The position numbers and the translations under genes are program-made. Of a DNA stretch of 64,000 nt, positions 35,092 to 43,257 are shown piece by piece. The stretch is from Spirochaetales bacterium (lineage in GTDB: Bacteria > Spirochaetota > Spirochaetia > UBA9216), in the NCBI GenBank assembly GCA_016839055.1, contig JAEKNX010000013.1, positions 62,001 through 126,000 of the forward strand, in the 5' to 3' direction. A model generated the notes under the pieces. It was given only the letters and a program-made list of their open reading frames with translations, ran no database searches and had not been told where the DNA came from. Every line of letters starts with the position of its first letter. Within the stretch, counting starts at the first letter, position 1.

Positions 35092-37557
35092 ATGGAAATA
35101 ATACAACTTGATATAGAGGGAATGACTTGCGCGTCCTGTGTGAGCCATGTTGAAAAAGGGATTTTAAAGTCAGACGGTATTGATATGGCCGCGGTTAACC
35201 TTGCAACAGAGAAGGCAACCGTCAGCTATGATCCCAAAGTCACTAATATTGAAAATATAATAAAGAGCGTCTCAAATGCAGGCTACAGCGCAGCTATCGC
35301 GGCGGAAGCGGAAGACAGTGACGCTGACAGGCGTAAGAAAAAAGAAATAAACAGGCTGAGAAATCACACGATAGTGTCGATCATTCTAAGCTCTCCCCTT
35401 ATGCTCGCGATGGCGGCAGGGCTCCTGAAGATCGATGCTCTGATGTTTCTGCATAATCCATTGCTACAGCTTATCCTTGCAACACCCATCCAGTTCTGGA
35501 TTGGAGCAAGGTACTATAGGGGAGCCTACAAAAGTATTAGAGCCGGAAGCCCGGGAATGGATGTACTTGTAGCCCTTGGCACCTCGGCGGCTTATTTTTA
35601 CAGCATATTTAACGGTTTCTTCGCCTCATCCTTCGGTATTGAAAGTGCGGGACTCTATTTCGAAGCTTCGGCTGTTATTATCACCCTCGTACTTCTCGGA
35701 AAATATCTTGAAACAAATGCGAGAGGGAAGACATCTGAGGCGATAAAGAAGCTCATGGGGCTTCAGCCCAAGAACGCGAAAGTCAAACGCGGCGCGGATT
35801 TTGAAGAAGTTCCGGTGAGCGACCTTGTCCCCGGAGACATTGTGCTGATTAAACCGGGAGAACGGATGCCCGTTGACGGGAAAATAGTCCAGGGAGCCAC
35901 GGCGGTTGATGAGAGCAGCATAACCGGTGAAAGCATGCCTATTGAAAAGACCGTAGGCGACAATGTAGTCAGCGGCACAATAAATACCTACGGCTCAATT
36001 GAGTTTATTGCTGAACATGTCGGCGAGGATTCGGTTCTTTCCCGGATAATCGCTATAGTTGAAGAAGCGCAGGGCTCTAAAGCCCCGATTCAGAAATTAG
36101 CCGATAAGGTCGCCGCGATCTTTGTTCCAGCAGTTCTTGGCATTGCTGTGGCGACATTCACTCTTTGGATGCTGCTGTCGGGAAATCTCTCCGACTCTCT
36201 TGTTTCGGCTGTTGCGGTTCTTGTTATTGCCTGTCCATGCGCCCTCGGCCTTGCGACTCCTACAGCAATCATGGTTGGAACGGGAATAGGCGCGACAAAC
36301 GGAATACTTATACGGAACGGCGAAGTGCTTCAGGCTGCCGGTAAAATTGATACAGTAATCCTGGACAAGACCGGAACCGTAACCCGCGGAAAACCGGAGC
36401 TCCAGGAGCTCATCCCCCTCCCCGCGGCCACATCAGCCGGCCTTAACAAGGAGAAGCTTCTTCATATTGCCGCATCACTCGAGAGCCTGTCTGAACACCC
36501 TCTTGCCTCGGCAATTGTAAGCGCGGCAGAAGATCAGAAAATCGGCCTTGTTAAACCGGAGGGCTTTAGCTCGGTTCCCGGAAACGGAATTACCGGAAGT
36601 ATAGATGGCAAGAAATACATCATCGGCAAGGTGAAATATCTTGAGTCCATGGGAATAAGCTCAAGCCCTTTCCGGGAGCAAATGAGTGAGCTTGAAAACC
36701 TTGGCTGGACCGTGATTATTCTTACGGATGAGGCCTCGCCTCTGGCCCTTCTCCCGGTTGCAGACAGCCTGAAAGAGCATTCGGCCGAAGGGGTAGCAGC
36801 TCTCATTGCCTCCGGAATTGACGTCTACATGCTCACCGGTGATAATAAAAGAACAGCCGAGGCGATTGCCCGCGAGGCGGGAATAAAAAATGTAATTGCC
36901 GAAGTCCTTCCGGAGGAAAAAGCCGCGGAAGTGACGCGGCTGAAAAAAGAAGGAAGAACTGTTGCCATGGCAGGCGACGGGGTCAATGACGCTCCGGCGC
37001 TCGCTACTGCCGATATCGGCTTTGCTATGGGCAGCGGATCAGACATAGCTATGGAATCATCAGACATAACCCTGATGAGGGGAGATCTCAGAGATATCTC
37101 AGCGGCCATCCGGCTTTCAAAAAAGACAATGACGAAGATAAAGCAAAATCTGTTCTGGGCTTTCATCTACAACGTAATAGGAATTCCTTTTGCGGCTCTT
37201 GGTTTTCTGAATCCTGTTATCGCAGGCGGTGCGATGGCTTTCAGTTCAGTCTCGGTAGTATCCAATTCACTAAGTTTGAAACGAATGAAATTAAAACCAG
37301 CTTATAGTCGTCCAGAACCTGCAAAAAATATTAAAAACAATAAGGAGAATAAGATGGCAACAGTAATCAAAGTAGAAGGCATGAGCTGTAATCACTGTAA
37401 AATGGCAGTTGAAAAGGCAGCAGGCTCTATTGCCTCAGTCATCTCAGCGGAAGTAAATCTTGACAAGGCAGAGCTGAGCGTTTCATTCAAGGAAGGGCAA
37501 GAGGCCCTGGATGATGTAAAAAAAGCCGTCATTGACGCAGGCTATACGCCGCTTTAA
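35092..37557 (+). CDS. copA: Copper-exporting P1B-type ATPase with an extra C-terminal CopZ-like domain
   Basis: An N-terminal heavy-metal-associated domain (GMTCASC, residues 10-16) is followed by about eight membrane helices with the metal site CPC (in VIACPCALGLATP, about 380), phosphorylation motif DKTGT, SEHPL (His of the N-domain), TGDN and AGDGVNDAPA. All catalytic residues are present, so it should pump Cu(I) out of the cytoplasm. After the last helix a hydrophilic linker (RPEPAKNIKNNKENK) leads into a second HMA domain with GMSCNHC. The linker DNA carries a ribosome binding site and ATG for that domain (see the next entry). Confidence 0.95.
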   Translation: MEIIQLDIEGMTCASCVSHVEKGILKSDGIDMAAVNLATEKATVSYDPKVTNIENIIKSVSNAGYSAAIAAEAEDSDADRRKKKEINRLRNHTIVSIILSSPLMLAMAAGLLKIDALMFLHNPLLQLILATPIQFWIGARYYRGAYKSIRAGSPGMDVLVALGTSAAYFYSIFNGFFASSFGIESAGLYFEASAVIITLVLLGKYLETNARGKTSEAIKKLMGLQPKNAKVKRGADFEEVPVSDLVPGDIVLIKPGERMPVDGKIVQGATAVDESSITGESMPIEKTVGDNVVSGTINTYGSIEFIAEHVGEDSVLSRIIAIVEEAQGSKAPIQKLADKVAAIFVPAVLGIAVATFTLWMLLSGNLSDSLVSAVAVLVIACPCALGLATPTAIMVGTGIGATNGILIRNGEVLQAAGKIDTVILDKTGTVTRGKPELQELIPLPAATSAGLNKEKLLHIAASLESLSEHPLASAIVSAAEDQKIGLVKPEGFSSVPGNGITGSIDGKKYIIGKVKYLESMGISSSPFREQMSELENLGWTVIILTDEASPLALLPVADSLKEHSAEGVAALIASGIDVYMLTGDNKRTAEAIAREAGIKNVIAEVLPEEKAAEVTRLKKEGRTVAMAGDGVNDAPALATADIGFAMGSGSDIAMESSDITLMRGDLRDISAAIRLSKKTMTKIKQNLFWAFIYNVIGIPFAALGFLNPVIAGGAMAFSSVSVVSNSLSLKRMKLKPAYSRPEPAKNIKNNKENKMATVIKVEGMSCNHCKMAVEKAAGSIASVISAEVNLDKAELSVSFKEGQEALDDVKKAVIDAGYTPL
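37354..37557 (+). CDS. copZ: CopZ-like copper chaperone from an internal in-frame start within copA
   Basis: The last 67 codons of copA form a complete HMA domain (VIKVEGMSCNHCKMAVEKA). The ATG at 37354 is preceded by AAGGAG at 37342-37347, six bases away, an ideal ribosome binding site in the middle of a coding region. The site makes sense if a free copper chaperone is made as well as the fused form. It may also be the fossil of two separate genes whose intervening stop was lost. Function: carry Cu(I) to CopA or CsoR. Confidence 0.7.
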   Translation: MATVIKVEGMSCNHCKMAVEKAAGSIASVISAEVNLDKAELSVSFKEGQEALDDVKKAVIDAGYTPL

Positions 37558-37577
37558 ACAGCGGCCGGGAGGGCTGT

Positions 37578-38954
37578 ATGAAACGAATTATTCTGATTTT
37601 AGTATTAATCATTTTAGGAGCTGACTGTACTTTCACAGAAGGGACGAGTGAAATAAAACCGGGCTCACCGCTTCCCATACCTCCGATTCTCAGCGGCATG
37701 AATCTTAATCTGCAAATTCAGGAGGGCAGCCTGGAGCTTCCCTTCGGAACCAGTGCAAGCTATGGTTTTAACGGTGACTATCTTGGACCGACAATAAGGG
37801 TTCGAAAAGACGACTACATCACGATGCAGATTGAAAACACCCTCAGTGAATCAACAACGGTTCACTGGCACGGCCTCCATGTTCCGGCTGAATTTGACGG
37901 CGGCCCGCATCAGATCATCAAAGCAGGACAGGTCTGGAAGCCGAAATTCCAGATAGCGCAGAACGCCGCTACCCTCTGGTACCATCCCCACCTCATGGGA
38001 AAAACAGCCGAACATGTTTACAGGGGACTTGCCGGAATGTTTATCATCGATGATGATTATTCCGACTCTCTGTCGCTGCCTGATGAATACGGAGTCAACG
38101 ATATACCTCTTATTATCCAGGACAGGGAATTTGACCGCAACGGCAGCTTTACATACGGCCCCTCACATGCGGACCTCATGCAAGGATATATTGGGAATGC
38201 GGTTCTGGTCAACGGAGCTTTTAAGCCTGAACTTGAATTGAGCAGAGGAACCTACAGGTTTAGAATACTCAATGGATCTAATTCTTCAATATACAGACTT
38301 ACTTTCTCTGACAGCCGGCAGTTTACCGTAATTGCCGGAGACGGAGGGTTCCTCCCGAAATCAGTCGGTGTCGAAAATTTGATACTATCGCCCGGTGAGC
38401 GTTTTGAAATCCTTATGGACTTTAAGACCAGTGAAATTATCAAGCTGAATCTTGAAATATACGGAAGTACCGGACATGAGATTATGACTATGAAGATCGT
38501 GGGAAATAACGGCCGATATTTTGAGCACCCGGCGAACTTCCTCTATGAGCCCGCGAACTTTGAATCATTAGACCTTAAAAAACGTTCATTTATAATGGAA
38601 ACCCGCGGTATGGGTATATTTACAATTAACGGCGCTCGAATGGACATGAATGTAATAAACTTCACGATGGATAAAAACAGCAATGAAATCTGGACAATAA
38701 GAAACCAGGGAATGGGCATGATGAACATCCCCCACTCCTTTCACGTACATGATACCCAGTTCAAAGTTTTATCATTTAACGGCCGGCTGCCTGGCCCGCT
38801 TTACAGCGGCCCGAAAGATACAATCCTGGTGATGCCGGGTGACGTGGCGGTTATCGGTGTAAGCTTCAAAGACTATACCGGAATCTACATGTATCATTGC
38901 CACCTTCTTGAACATGAGGACACCGGCATGATGGGTCAGTTTAAGATAGAGTAG
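37578..38954 (+). CDS. Multicopper oxidase (CueO/ferroxidase type), exported
   Basis: A hydrophobic signal region (residues 1-16) suggests export; the Cys after LGAD is a poor lipobox. All copper sites are present: HWHGLH and WYHPHL for the type 2/3 cluster, then HSFHVHD and YHCHLLEHEDTGMM at the C-terminus with the type 1 Cys, His and axial Met. Family members oxidise Cu(I) or Fe(II) in the periplasm using O2. It is the last gene of the copper operon (20 bases after copA), and its 3' end overlaps the converging FTR1 gene by 14 bases. Confidence 0.92.
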   Translation: MKRIILILVLIILGADCTFTEGTSEIKPGSPLPIPPILSGMNLNLQIQEGSLELPFGTSASYGFNGDYLGPTIRVRKDDYITMQIENTLSESTTVHWHGLHVPAEFDGGPHQIIKAGQVWKPKFQIAQNAATLWYHPHLMGKTAEHVYRGLAGMFIIDDDYSDSLSLPDEYGVNDIPLIIQDREFDRNGSFTYGPSHADLMQGYIGNAVLVNGAFKPELELSRGTYRFRILNGSNSSIYRLTFSDSRQFTVIAGDGGFLPKSVGVENLILSPGERFEILMDFKTSEIIKLNLEIYGSTGHEIMTMKIVGNNGRYFEHPANFLYEPANFESLDLKKRSFIMETRGMGIFTINGARMDMNVINFTMDKNSNEIWTIRNQGMGMMNIPHSFHVHDTQFKVLSFNGRLPGPLYSGPKDTILVMPGDVAVIGVSFKDYTGIYMYHCHLLEHEDTGMMGQFKIE

Positions 38955-39810
38955 CAGCCGATTTTGAGCTGTTCCGGGTCTGCCCGTCTGTGATTCTCGT
39001 CCATGTTATTAATGCAGCGGTTGTAAAACCGTACTGGGCTATGAACTGAATGACTTCAGGCTTGGAGTACCATCCGAAGAGGAAGTTCAGAGGAACTCCG
39101 AGCGCCCCGCTCTTGTGGTTGAATACAGTCTCTGAGAAATCAAACATCTTTGTCAGAACGAGGCTGTCGCCGCCGAGATAGCCGAGGGTCTTCAGTGCCG
39201 ACAGGAACTCATGGACCGAATACCCAAGCATATAGCCTGCCTGAAGGATGAGGTATGCCAGGGTAATGTTAAAAAACACCGAGAGCCTCACTTTAACAAG
39301 TGAGCGGTTAATCAGTACTGCGAGAACCGCAGCAATCAAAAGGCCCGATAGAGTCCCGAGAAGGTACGCCTGCTTGTCTGCCGCGGTGAACGTAAACAGG
39401 ACAATCTCGGCTCCCTCCCTTAGAACCATTACCATTGCAAGAACAAATAATCCCCTCGATGACATATTCCTGCTGACCTCGGTTTCGACGTCGCCGGTTA
39501 TTGTTCGGCCATGCTCAATCATCCAGTATATGAAGGTGGCAATAAAGATGAGGGCAACAAGAGAGGCTCCGGATTCCCAGAGTTTCGAGACTGCCCCGCC
39601 CTCCTTTCCCATCAGGGTCGAGATTCCCCAGAGAATCAATCCGAAAACGGCCGAGCCTCCAATTCCTGCCAGCAGACCGGAAGAAACATTCTTCTTCAAC
39701 TCCGGCCGGTTAATTTTACTCAAGTATTGTAGCATTATTCCAATAATAAGGAATGCTTCCATGCCCTCCCGAAAACCTACAATTAGCCCCGGAACAATTT
39801 GTGTAAACAT
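38941..39810 (-). CDS. FTR1 family high-affinity iron permease
   Basis: The membrane protein has seven or so helices and both REGxE iron-passage motifs: FREGMEAFL (about residue 14) and VLREGAEIVLF (about 145). FTR1-type permeases move iron supplied by a ferroxidase. The ATG at 39810 is chosen because AGAGGAG precedes it; an in-frame ATG at 39858 would lie inside the promoter. It converges on the multicopper oxidase gene, a plausible ferroxidase partner. Confidence 0.88.
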   Translation of the reverse strand: MFTQIVPGLIVGFREGMEAFLIIGIMLQYLSKINRPELKKNVSSGLLAGIGGSAVFGLILWGISTLMGKEGGAVSKLWESGASLVALIFIATFIYWMIEHGRTITGDVETEVSRNMSSRGLFVLAMVMVLREGAEIVLFTFTAADKQAYLLGTLSGLLIAAVLAVLINRSLVKVRLSVFFNITLAYLILQAGYMLGYSVHEFLSALKTLGYLGGDSLVLTKMFDFSETVFNHKSGALGVPLNFLFGWYSKPEVIQFIAQYGFTTAALITWTRITDGQTRNSSKSAATLS

Positions 39811-39835
39811 ATCATAGTCTCCTCTGTTAACTTTA

Positions 39836-39877
39836 TTAGCGTTAACTAACATTAACAAAACACTACAAGCTTGTCAA
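39836..39877 (-). promoter_or_regulatory. Promoter of the FTR1 gene with a DtxR-like operator
   Basis: On the minus strand TTGACA (39872-39877) and TAATGT (39849-39854) have a 17-base spacer. Just downstream lies TTAG-TTAACG-CTAA (39836-39849), the half-site spacing seen in DtxR/IdeR-type iron or manganese boxes, positioned to block transcription start. Confidence 0.6.
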
Positions 39878-39907
39878 TACATGAGTACTTTACTTATGTA
39901 TTCTTAC

Positions 39908-39939
39908 AAAAAAAAGACAGAGCCGATACAGCCCTGTCT
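39908..39939 (-). terminator. Terminator of the enoate-reductase-like gene
   Basis: On the minus strand AGACAGGGC pairs with GCTCTGTCT (nine pairs, one G-T) and is followed by seven or more T. Confidence 0.8.
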
Positions 39940-39961
39940 CCTTCATAAGTAACTACCTGAC

Positions 39962-42229
39962 CTACAGGCATATTCCTATCTGATAGGCAGCCTTCACGGC
40001 CTCAAAGACCCGCCCGCAGCGAAATGAATCTCCGATATTGTAAAGCTCCGGAGCAGCATTAGTCTGCTGGCATTCATAGAAAAATGAATCATCAGGCGCG
40101 GCCCCGGCAGCAAGAACGATGAGGTCAGCCGCGACTTCTACCTCCTGGGTCTCACTCTTTATTGCCTTGGCAAACGGATTCTCTACATTTTCAGGGAGAA
40201 TCGGCGTCCAGGTTACGTAGGGGTCCGGAACTGTTTTCGATATATTTTTAAGAAGAACAGCCGATTTACTCTTTACTTCCTTAAGTTGTGTGCAGTTGTG
40301 AAGAGGGACGCCGAGTTCCTCAAGATAGTGAATAAGCCAACCCCTGTTTGCCGTACAGACCCCCTCCATGAACTGGGGCAGCATCTCAACAAGCTGTACA
40401 TTCTTACCCATTTCATGCTGGAGAAAATACGCGGTCTCACATCCTACAACACCTCCGCCGACAACAACTACATCCTTCGCATTTTCTGCTATAGACGGCT
40501 CTCTTAGAAGGTCGACTGCATGAACAACATGCGGGGCATCTATTCCTGCAACCGGCGGCCTTTTCTGAAGAGTTCCGGTGGACGCGACAATTACATCCCA
40601 GCCCTCGGCTTTCAGCTGTGCCGGAGTCGGAGCGGAATTAAGTTTAAGTGTCAGTCTGTACTCAGATGATGTCAGTTCAATCTGCCTGCCAAGGTAATTT
40701 ATATAATTTACGATATCAAATTTAATCTTTGGTCTCGAACCTGGATTAAGCATTCCGCCGATTACTCCGCTTTTCTCAAAAAGAGTCACATCATGGCCGC
40801 GCCTTGCAGCCGTGACCGCCGTCATTACTCCCGCAGGACCCGCGCCTATTACCGCGACCCTGCGCGGCTTTTTGACGGTTGACATCTCCGTGCCGTTAAA
40901 AATATCCTCAAAGCCCGTCACAGGATTGAGCGCGCATTGAGGATGTCCGCCTTCGACAAATTCATTAATGCATCCTTCCTGATCTCCTATACAGGGCGCA
41001 ATCTCATCAACGCGTCCGGCATAGACCTTCTTTGGCCAATCAGGATCGGATAGAAGAGGCCGCCCAAGCATAATCATGTCGCAAAGTCCGTCCCGAAGGG
41101 CCCTCTCGGCGAGGTCGGGATAACCAAGTTTCCCGACACCAACAACAGGAACTTCAACTCCTGCATTGGAGATAATCCTGTTTTCCTTAAAATACTCTTT
41201 AACTATCTGCGATACTTCGAGAAAACAGCCTGGAGGCATCGGTCCTGGAGGATGCGGAAGCCACCAATTATCATAACAGCCGAGATCGACATCAAACACA
41301 TCAACACCGGCCTCTACGAGGGCTTTCATATATTCAAGGGTCATCTCTACAGTGCGCTCATTTCTGAACTTTTTCAGAGATTTCACTTCATTCATCTTCG
41401 AGGTATAGGTTTCATTAAGAACCAGCGAGAGATCTATCCGGTACATAATCGGATAGGAAGCGCCAGCCCTCTTTCGTATTTCCTTCACCATCTCAACCCC
41501 GAAAGCCTTCCAGTCAGCAAATTTCCCGAGCTTCCTCCTGTTAAAGGCGGGATTTGTCATCTGCTCGAGAAAGTAACCTTCGTGTCCATGCAGATAAACT
41601 CCGTCTATCGTCAGAGATTTGGAGTCGGCTGCCGCCTGGCCGGCATTCTTTATAATCTTCCAGGCTCCGCGGTTTGATATGGGTTTGCAGGGAATTGACG
41701 GAATATAAAAATTAGGATTCCATGAAGCGGAGATTGGAAACTTCTTCTTGTTCACCAGACATTCCGGTGAGCCGACTCTGCCGAGTCCCGGGGTAAGCTG
41801 GATAAAAAAGGCTGCGCCGTGTCCATGACATTTCTCGGCAATGTCCCGCCAGCCGGCAAAAACCGATCGGCTCTTGTCTATCCTCGGGAAATATGAGCGG
41901 TCGCCGAGTTCGGTAACGGTACTATCAATACCGTGGCTGATTGGAACCAGTCCCGATGTTATCAATCCCACTCCTCCTTCTGCGCGCCTTGCAAAATACT
42001 GGATCATCTTCATTGCTGGCCGTCCAGTCTCATCAGACATACTGATATTTCCCATGGGTGCCATCACAAGCCGGTTTTTAATCTTCAGCCGGTTAATCTG
42101 TATCGGTGAGAACATAGAGACATAGGGGTGAAGATTCGAGCTCATCCTGCCGTCATCAAGCAGACTCTCATCTTCATACCAGGTTCCATAGCTGTCAACC
42201 AGCTTTTTTATTCTTTCCTGATTTGTCAT
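39962..42229 (-). CDS. 2,4-dienoyl-CoA / 2-enoate reductase-like flavoprotein (OYE barrel, [Fe-S], FAD/NAD domain)
   Basis: The N-terminal half is an Old-Yellow-Enzyme TIM barrel binding FMN (NRLVMAPMGNISM, ITSGLVPISHG, ADLIVLAAGA later in the FAD part). The C-terminal half binds FAD and NAD(P) (VAVIGAGPAGVMTAVTAA, VVVVGGGVVGCETAYFL). Between them is the cluster region PCIGDQEGC followed 12 residues on by PQC. FadH has C-x2-C-x3-C-x11-C here, and this protein has Asp in place of the second Cys. The substrate is probably an enoate or enoyl-CoA. Start ATG at 42229 with AGAGGA upstream. A TetR gene is divergent. Confidence 0.85.
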   Translation of the reverse strand: MTNQERIKKLVDSYGTWYEDESLLDDGRMSSNLHPYVSMFSPIQINRLKIKNRLVMAPMGNISMSDETGRPAMKMIQYFARRAEGGVGLITSGLVPISHGIDSTVTELGDRSYFPRIDKSRSVFAGWRDIAEKCHGHGAAFFIQLTPGLGRVGSPECLVNKKKFPISASWNPNFYIPSIPCKPISNRGAWKIIKNAGQAAADSKSLTIDGVYLHGHEGYFLEQMTNPAFNRRKLGKFADWKAFGVEMVKEIRKRAGASYPIMYRIDLSLVLNETYTSKMNEVKSLKKFRNERTVEMTLEYMKALVEAGVDVFDVDLGCYDNWWLPHPPGPMPPGCFLEVSQIVKEYFKENRIISNAGVEVPVVGVGKLGYPDLAERALRDGLCDMIMLGRPLLSDPDWPKKVYAGRVDEIAPCIGDQEGCINEFVEGGHPQCALNPVTGFEDIFNGTEMSTVKKPRRVAVIGAGPAGVMTAVTAARRGHDVTLFEKSGVIGGMLNPGSRPKIKFDIVNYINYLGRQIELTSSEYRLTLKLNSAPTPAQLKAEGWDVIVASTGTLQKRPPVAGIDAPHVVHAVDLLREPSIAENAKDVVVVGGGVVGCETAYFLQHEMGKNVQLVEMLPQFMEGVCTANRGWLIHYLEELGVPLHNCTQLKEVKSKSAVLLKNISKTVPDPYVTWTPILPENVENPFAKAIKSETQEVEVAADLIVLAAGAAPDDSFFYECQQTNAAPELYNIGDSFRCGRVFEAVKAAYQIGICL

Positions 42230-42408
42230 TATAATAATTCCTCTTATATAAGTTACCCACATGGATGCGGGTTTCAGAGATGAGGTTTGAAAGCGACGCT
42301 TATCAAACTTCAAAATAATAAAACAGCAGAAGGTGTCTACACCTTAGGCTGTCTTTATCATTTCTCCTTATTTCAAAATTACTGTCCCGTCACTTTTTAT
42401 TTCCACTC

Positions 42409-42492
42409 TCATACCTTACGCAGGGTCTCCCCCTTGCCGCCGGAGAGAATCTCACGTTCATCCGCAGTTAAAGACATATTGTAATTAGTCAA
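42409..42492 (-). pseudogene. N-terminal remnant resembling aconitase X (AcnX/DUF521)
   Basis: A 27-codon reading frame from a TTG at 42492 (GGAGG seven bases upstream) gives MTNYNMSLTADEREILSGG then KGETLRKV. The LTADEREILSGGKG part matches the usual start of aconitase X proteins (L-T-x-E-E-x-x-L-x-G-x-x-G). It stops there, so only the first residues remain, with no downstream homology seen. A short leader peptide is the alternative. Confidence 0.4.
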
Positions 42493-42514
42493 AATTCAAC
42501 CTCCACTTCTTGAT

Positions 42515-42550
42515 GACCATAGTCACTGACCGCAGTCACTGACTATGGTC
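42515..42550. promoter_or_regulatory. 36-bp palindrome, putative TetR-family operator
   Basis: GACCATAGTCA at 42515-42525 is mirrored exactly by TGACTATGGTC at 42540-42550. Inside, AGTCACTGAC is repeated directly (42521-42530 and 42534-42543). It lies just before the promoter of the TetR gene and between it and the divergent enoate-reductase gene. Confidence 0.75.
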
Positions 42551-42553
42551 ACT

Positions 42554-42581
42554 TCCACATCTTAACATGACATGTTATAAT
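42554..42581 (+). promoter_or_regulatory. Promoter of the TetR gene, predicted start of transcription at the ATG
   Basis: TCCACA (42554-42559), 16 bases, then perfect TATAAT (42576-42581). The ATG is at 42588, the normal distance for transcription to begin on it. Confidence 0.6.
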
Positions 42582-42587
42582 AAGTAA

Positions 42588-43223
42588 ATGAAAACCTACC
42601 CAGAGCAGTCAAAAACAAGCAGACAACTTCAGGCCGAACGAACAAAACATAATATCTATATGACTGCAAGAAAATTGATTGCCGATAAAGGCTTTGATAA
42701 TGTAACTATTGAAGAAGTTTGCAGAACTGCCGGAATTTCCAAGGGGCTTTTCTACCATTATTATAAATCAAAGGATGATATCATCATCGAAGGGTATTCG
42801 GAGTGTGATGACTACTTCGAAACTCATGTCAGAAATTCTCTGTCGAAAGAGAATTTTTTAGATAGAATTGTTGAATTCATTGATTATCAGATCCTCTATG
42901 CCGACAAGCTTGGAATAGATGTGCTCATCCAGGCATACAAGAGTCAGATTCAGCATGGAAATGATTTTTTCGTATCCGAAGGGCGAAGTCTACCGGTTAT
43001 TCTGAAAGAAATCATAGATAGAGGCAAGGAGAAGGGAGATATACGCATAGATCTCTCCACCGATTATATAACAAATTTCATCCTCCGATTCTCGAGAGGA
43101 CTTCTCTACGACTGGTGCCTGCATGACGGGAATTACGATATCAAAGAATCCGCTCATGAGGCTGTTAAAAGACTCGTTGAACTGTTTAGGATTGAACAAA
43201 TTTCAAAAAATCCCTCTAATTAA
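42588..43223 (+). CDS. TetR family transcriptional regulator
   Basis: The N-terminal helix-turn-helix (about residues 20-65) has the standard ARKLIADKGFDNVTIEEVCR and AGISKGLFYHYYKSKDDI. The C-terminal ligand-binding part (about 70-205) does not identify a subfamily. It probably represses itself and the divergent enoate-reductase gene through the palindrome at 42515-42550. No Shine-Dalgarno sequence precedes the ATG, and the -10 box ends only six bases before it, so the mRNA may be leaderless. Confidence 0.9.
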   Translation: MKTYPEQSKTSRQLQAERTKHNIYMTARKLIADKGFDNVTIEEVCRTAGISKGLFYHYYKSKDDIIIEGYSECDDYFETHVRNSLSKENFLDRIVEFIDYQILYADKLGIDVLIQAYKSQIQHGNDFFVSEGRSLPVILKEIIDRGKEKGDIRIDLSTDYITNFILRFSRGLLYDWCLHDGNYDIKESAHEAVKRLVELFRIEQISKNPSN

Positions 43224-43257
43224 TTTTTATTAAAGCATAACTATATTATAATTAAAT

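Larger units (their letters stand above)
42230..42587. other. Intergenic region with remnants and the TetR control region
   Basis: This 358-base stretch contains the enoate-reductase promoter side, a chain of tiny minus-strand reading frames (42409-42492, then MRVEIKSDGTVILK and MIKTA, each following a plausible initiation signal) and a 36-bp palindrome before the TetR gene. No full gene fits. Confidence 0.6.

Noticed and set aside
39248-39817. 189-codon plus-strand frame opposite the FTR1 gene
   Set aside because: FTR1 has both REGxE motifs, a promoter and ribosome binding site; the opposite frame has none of these.
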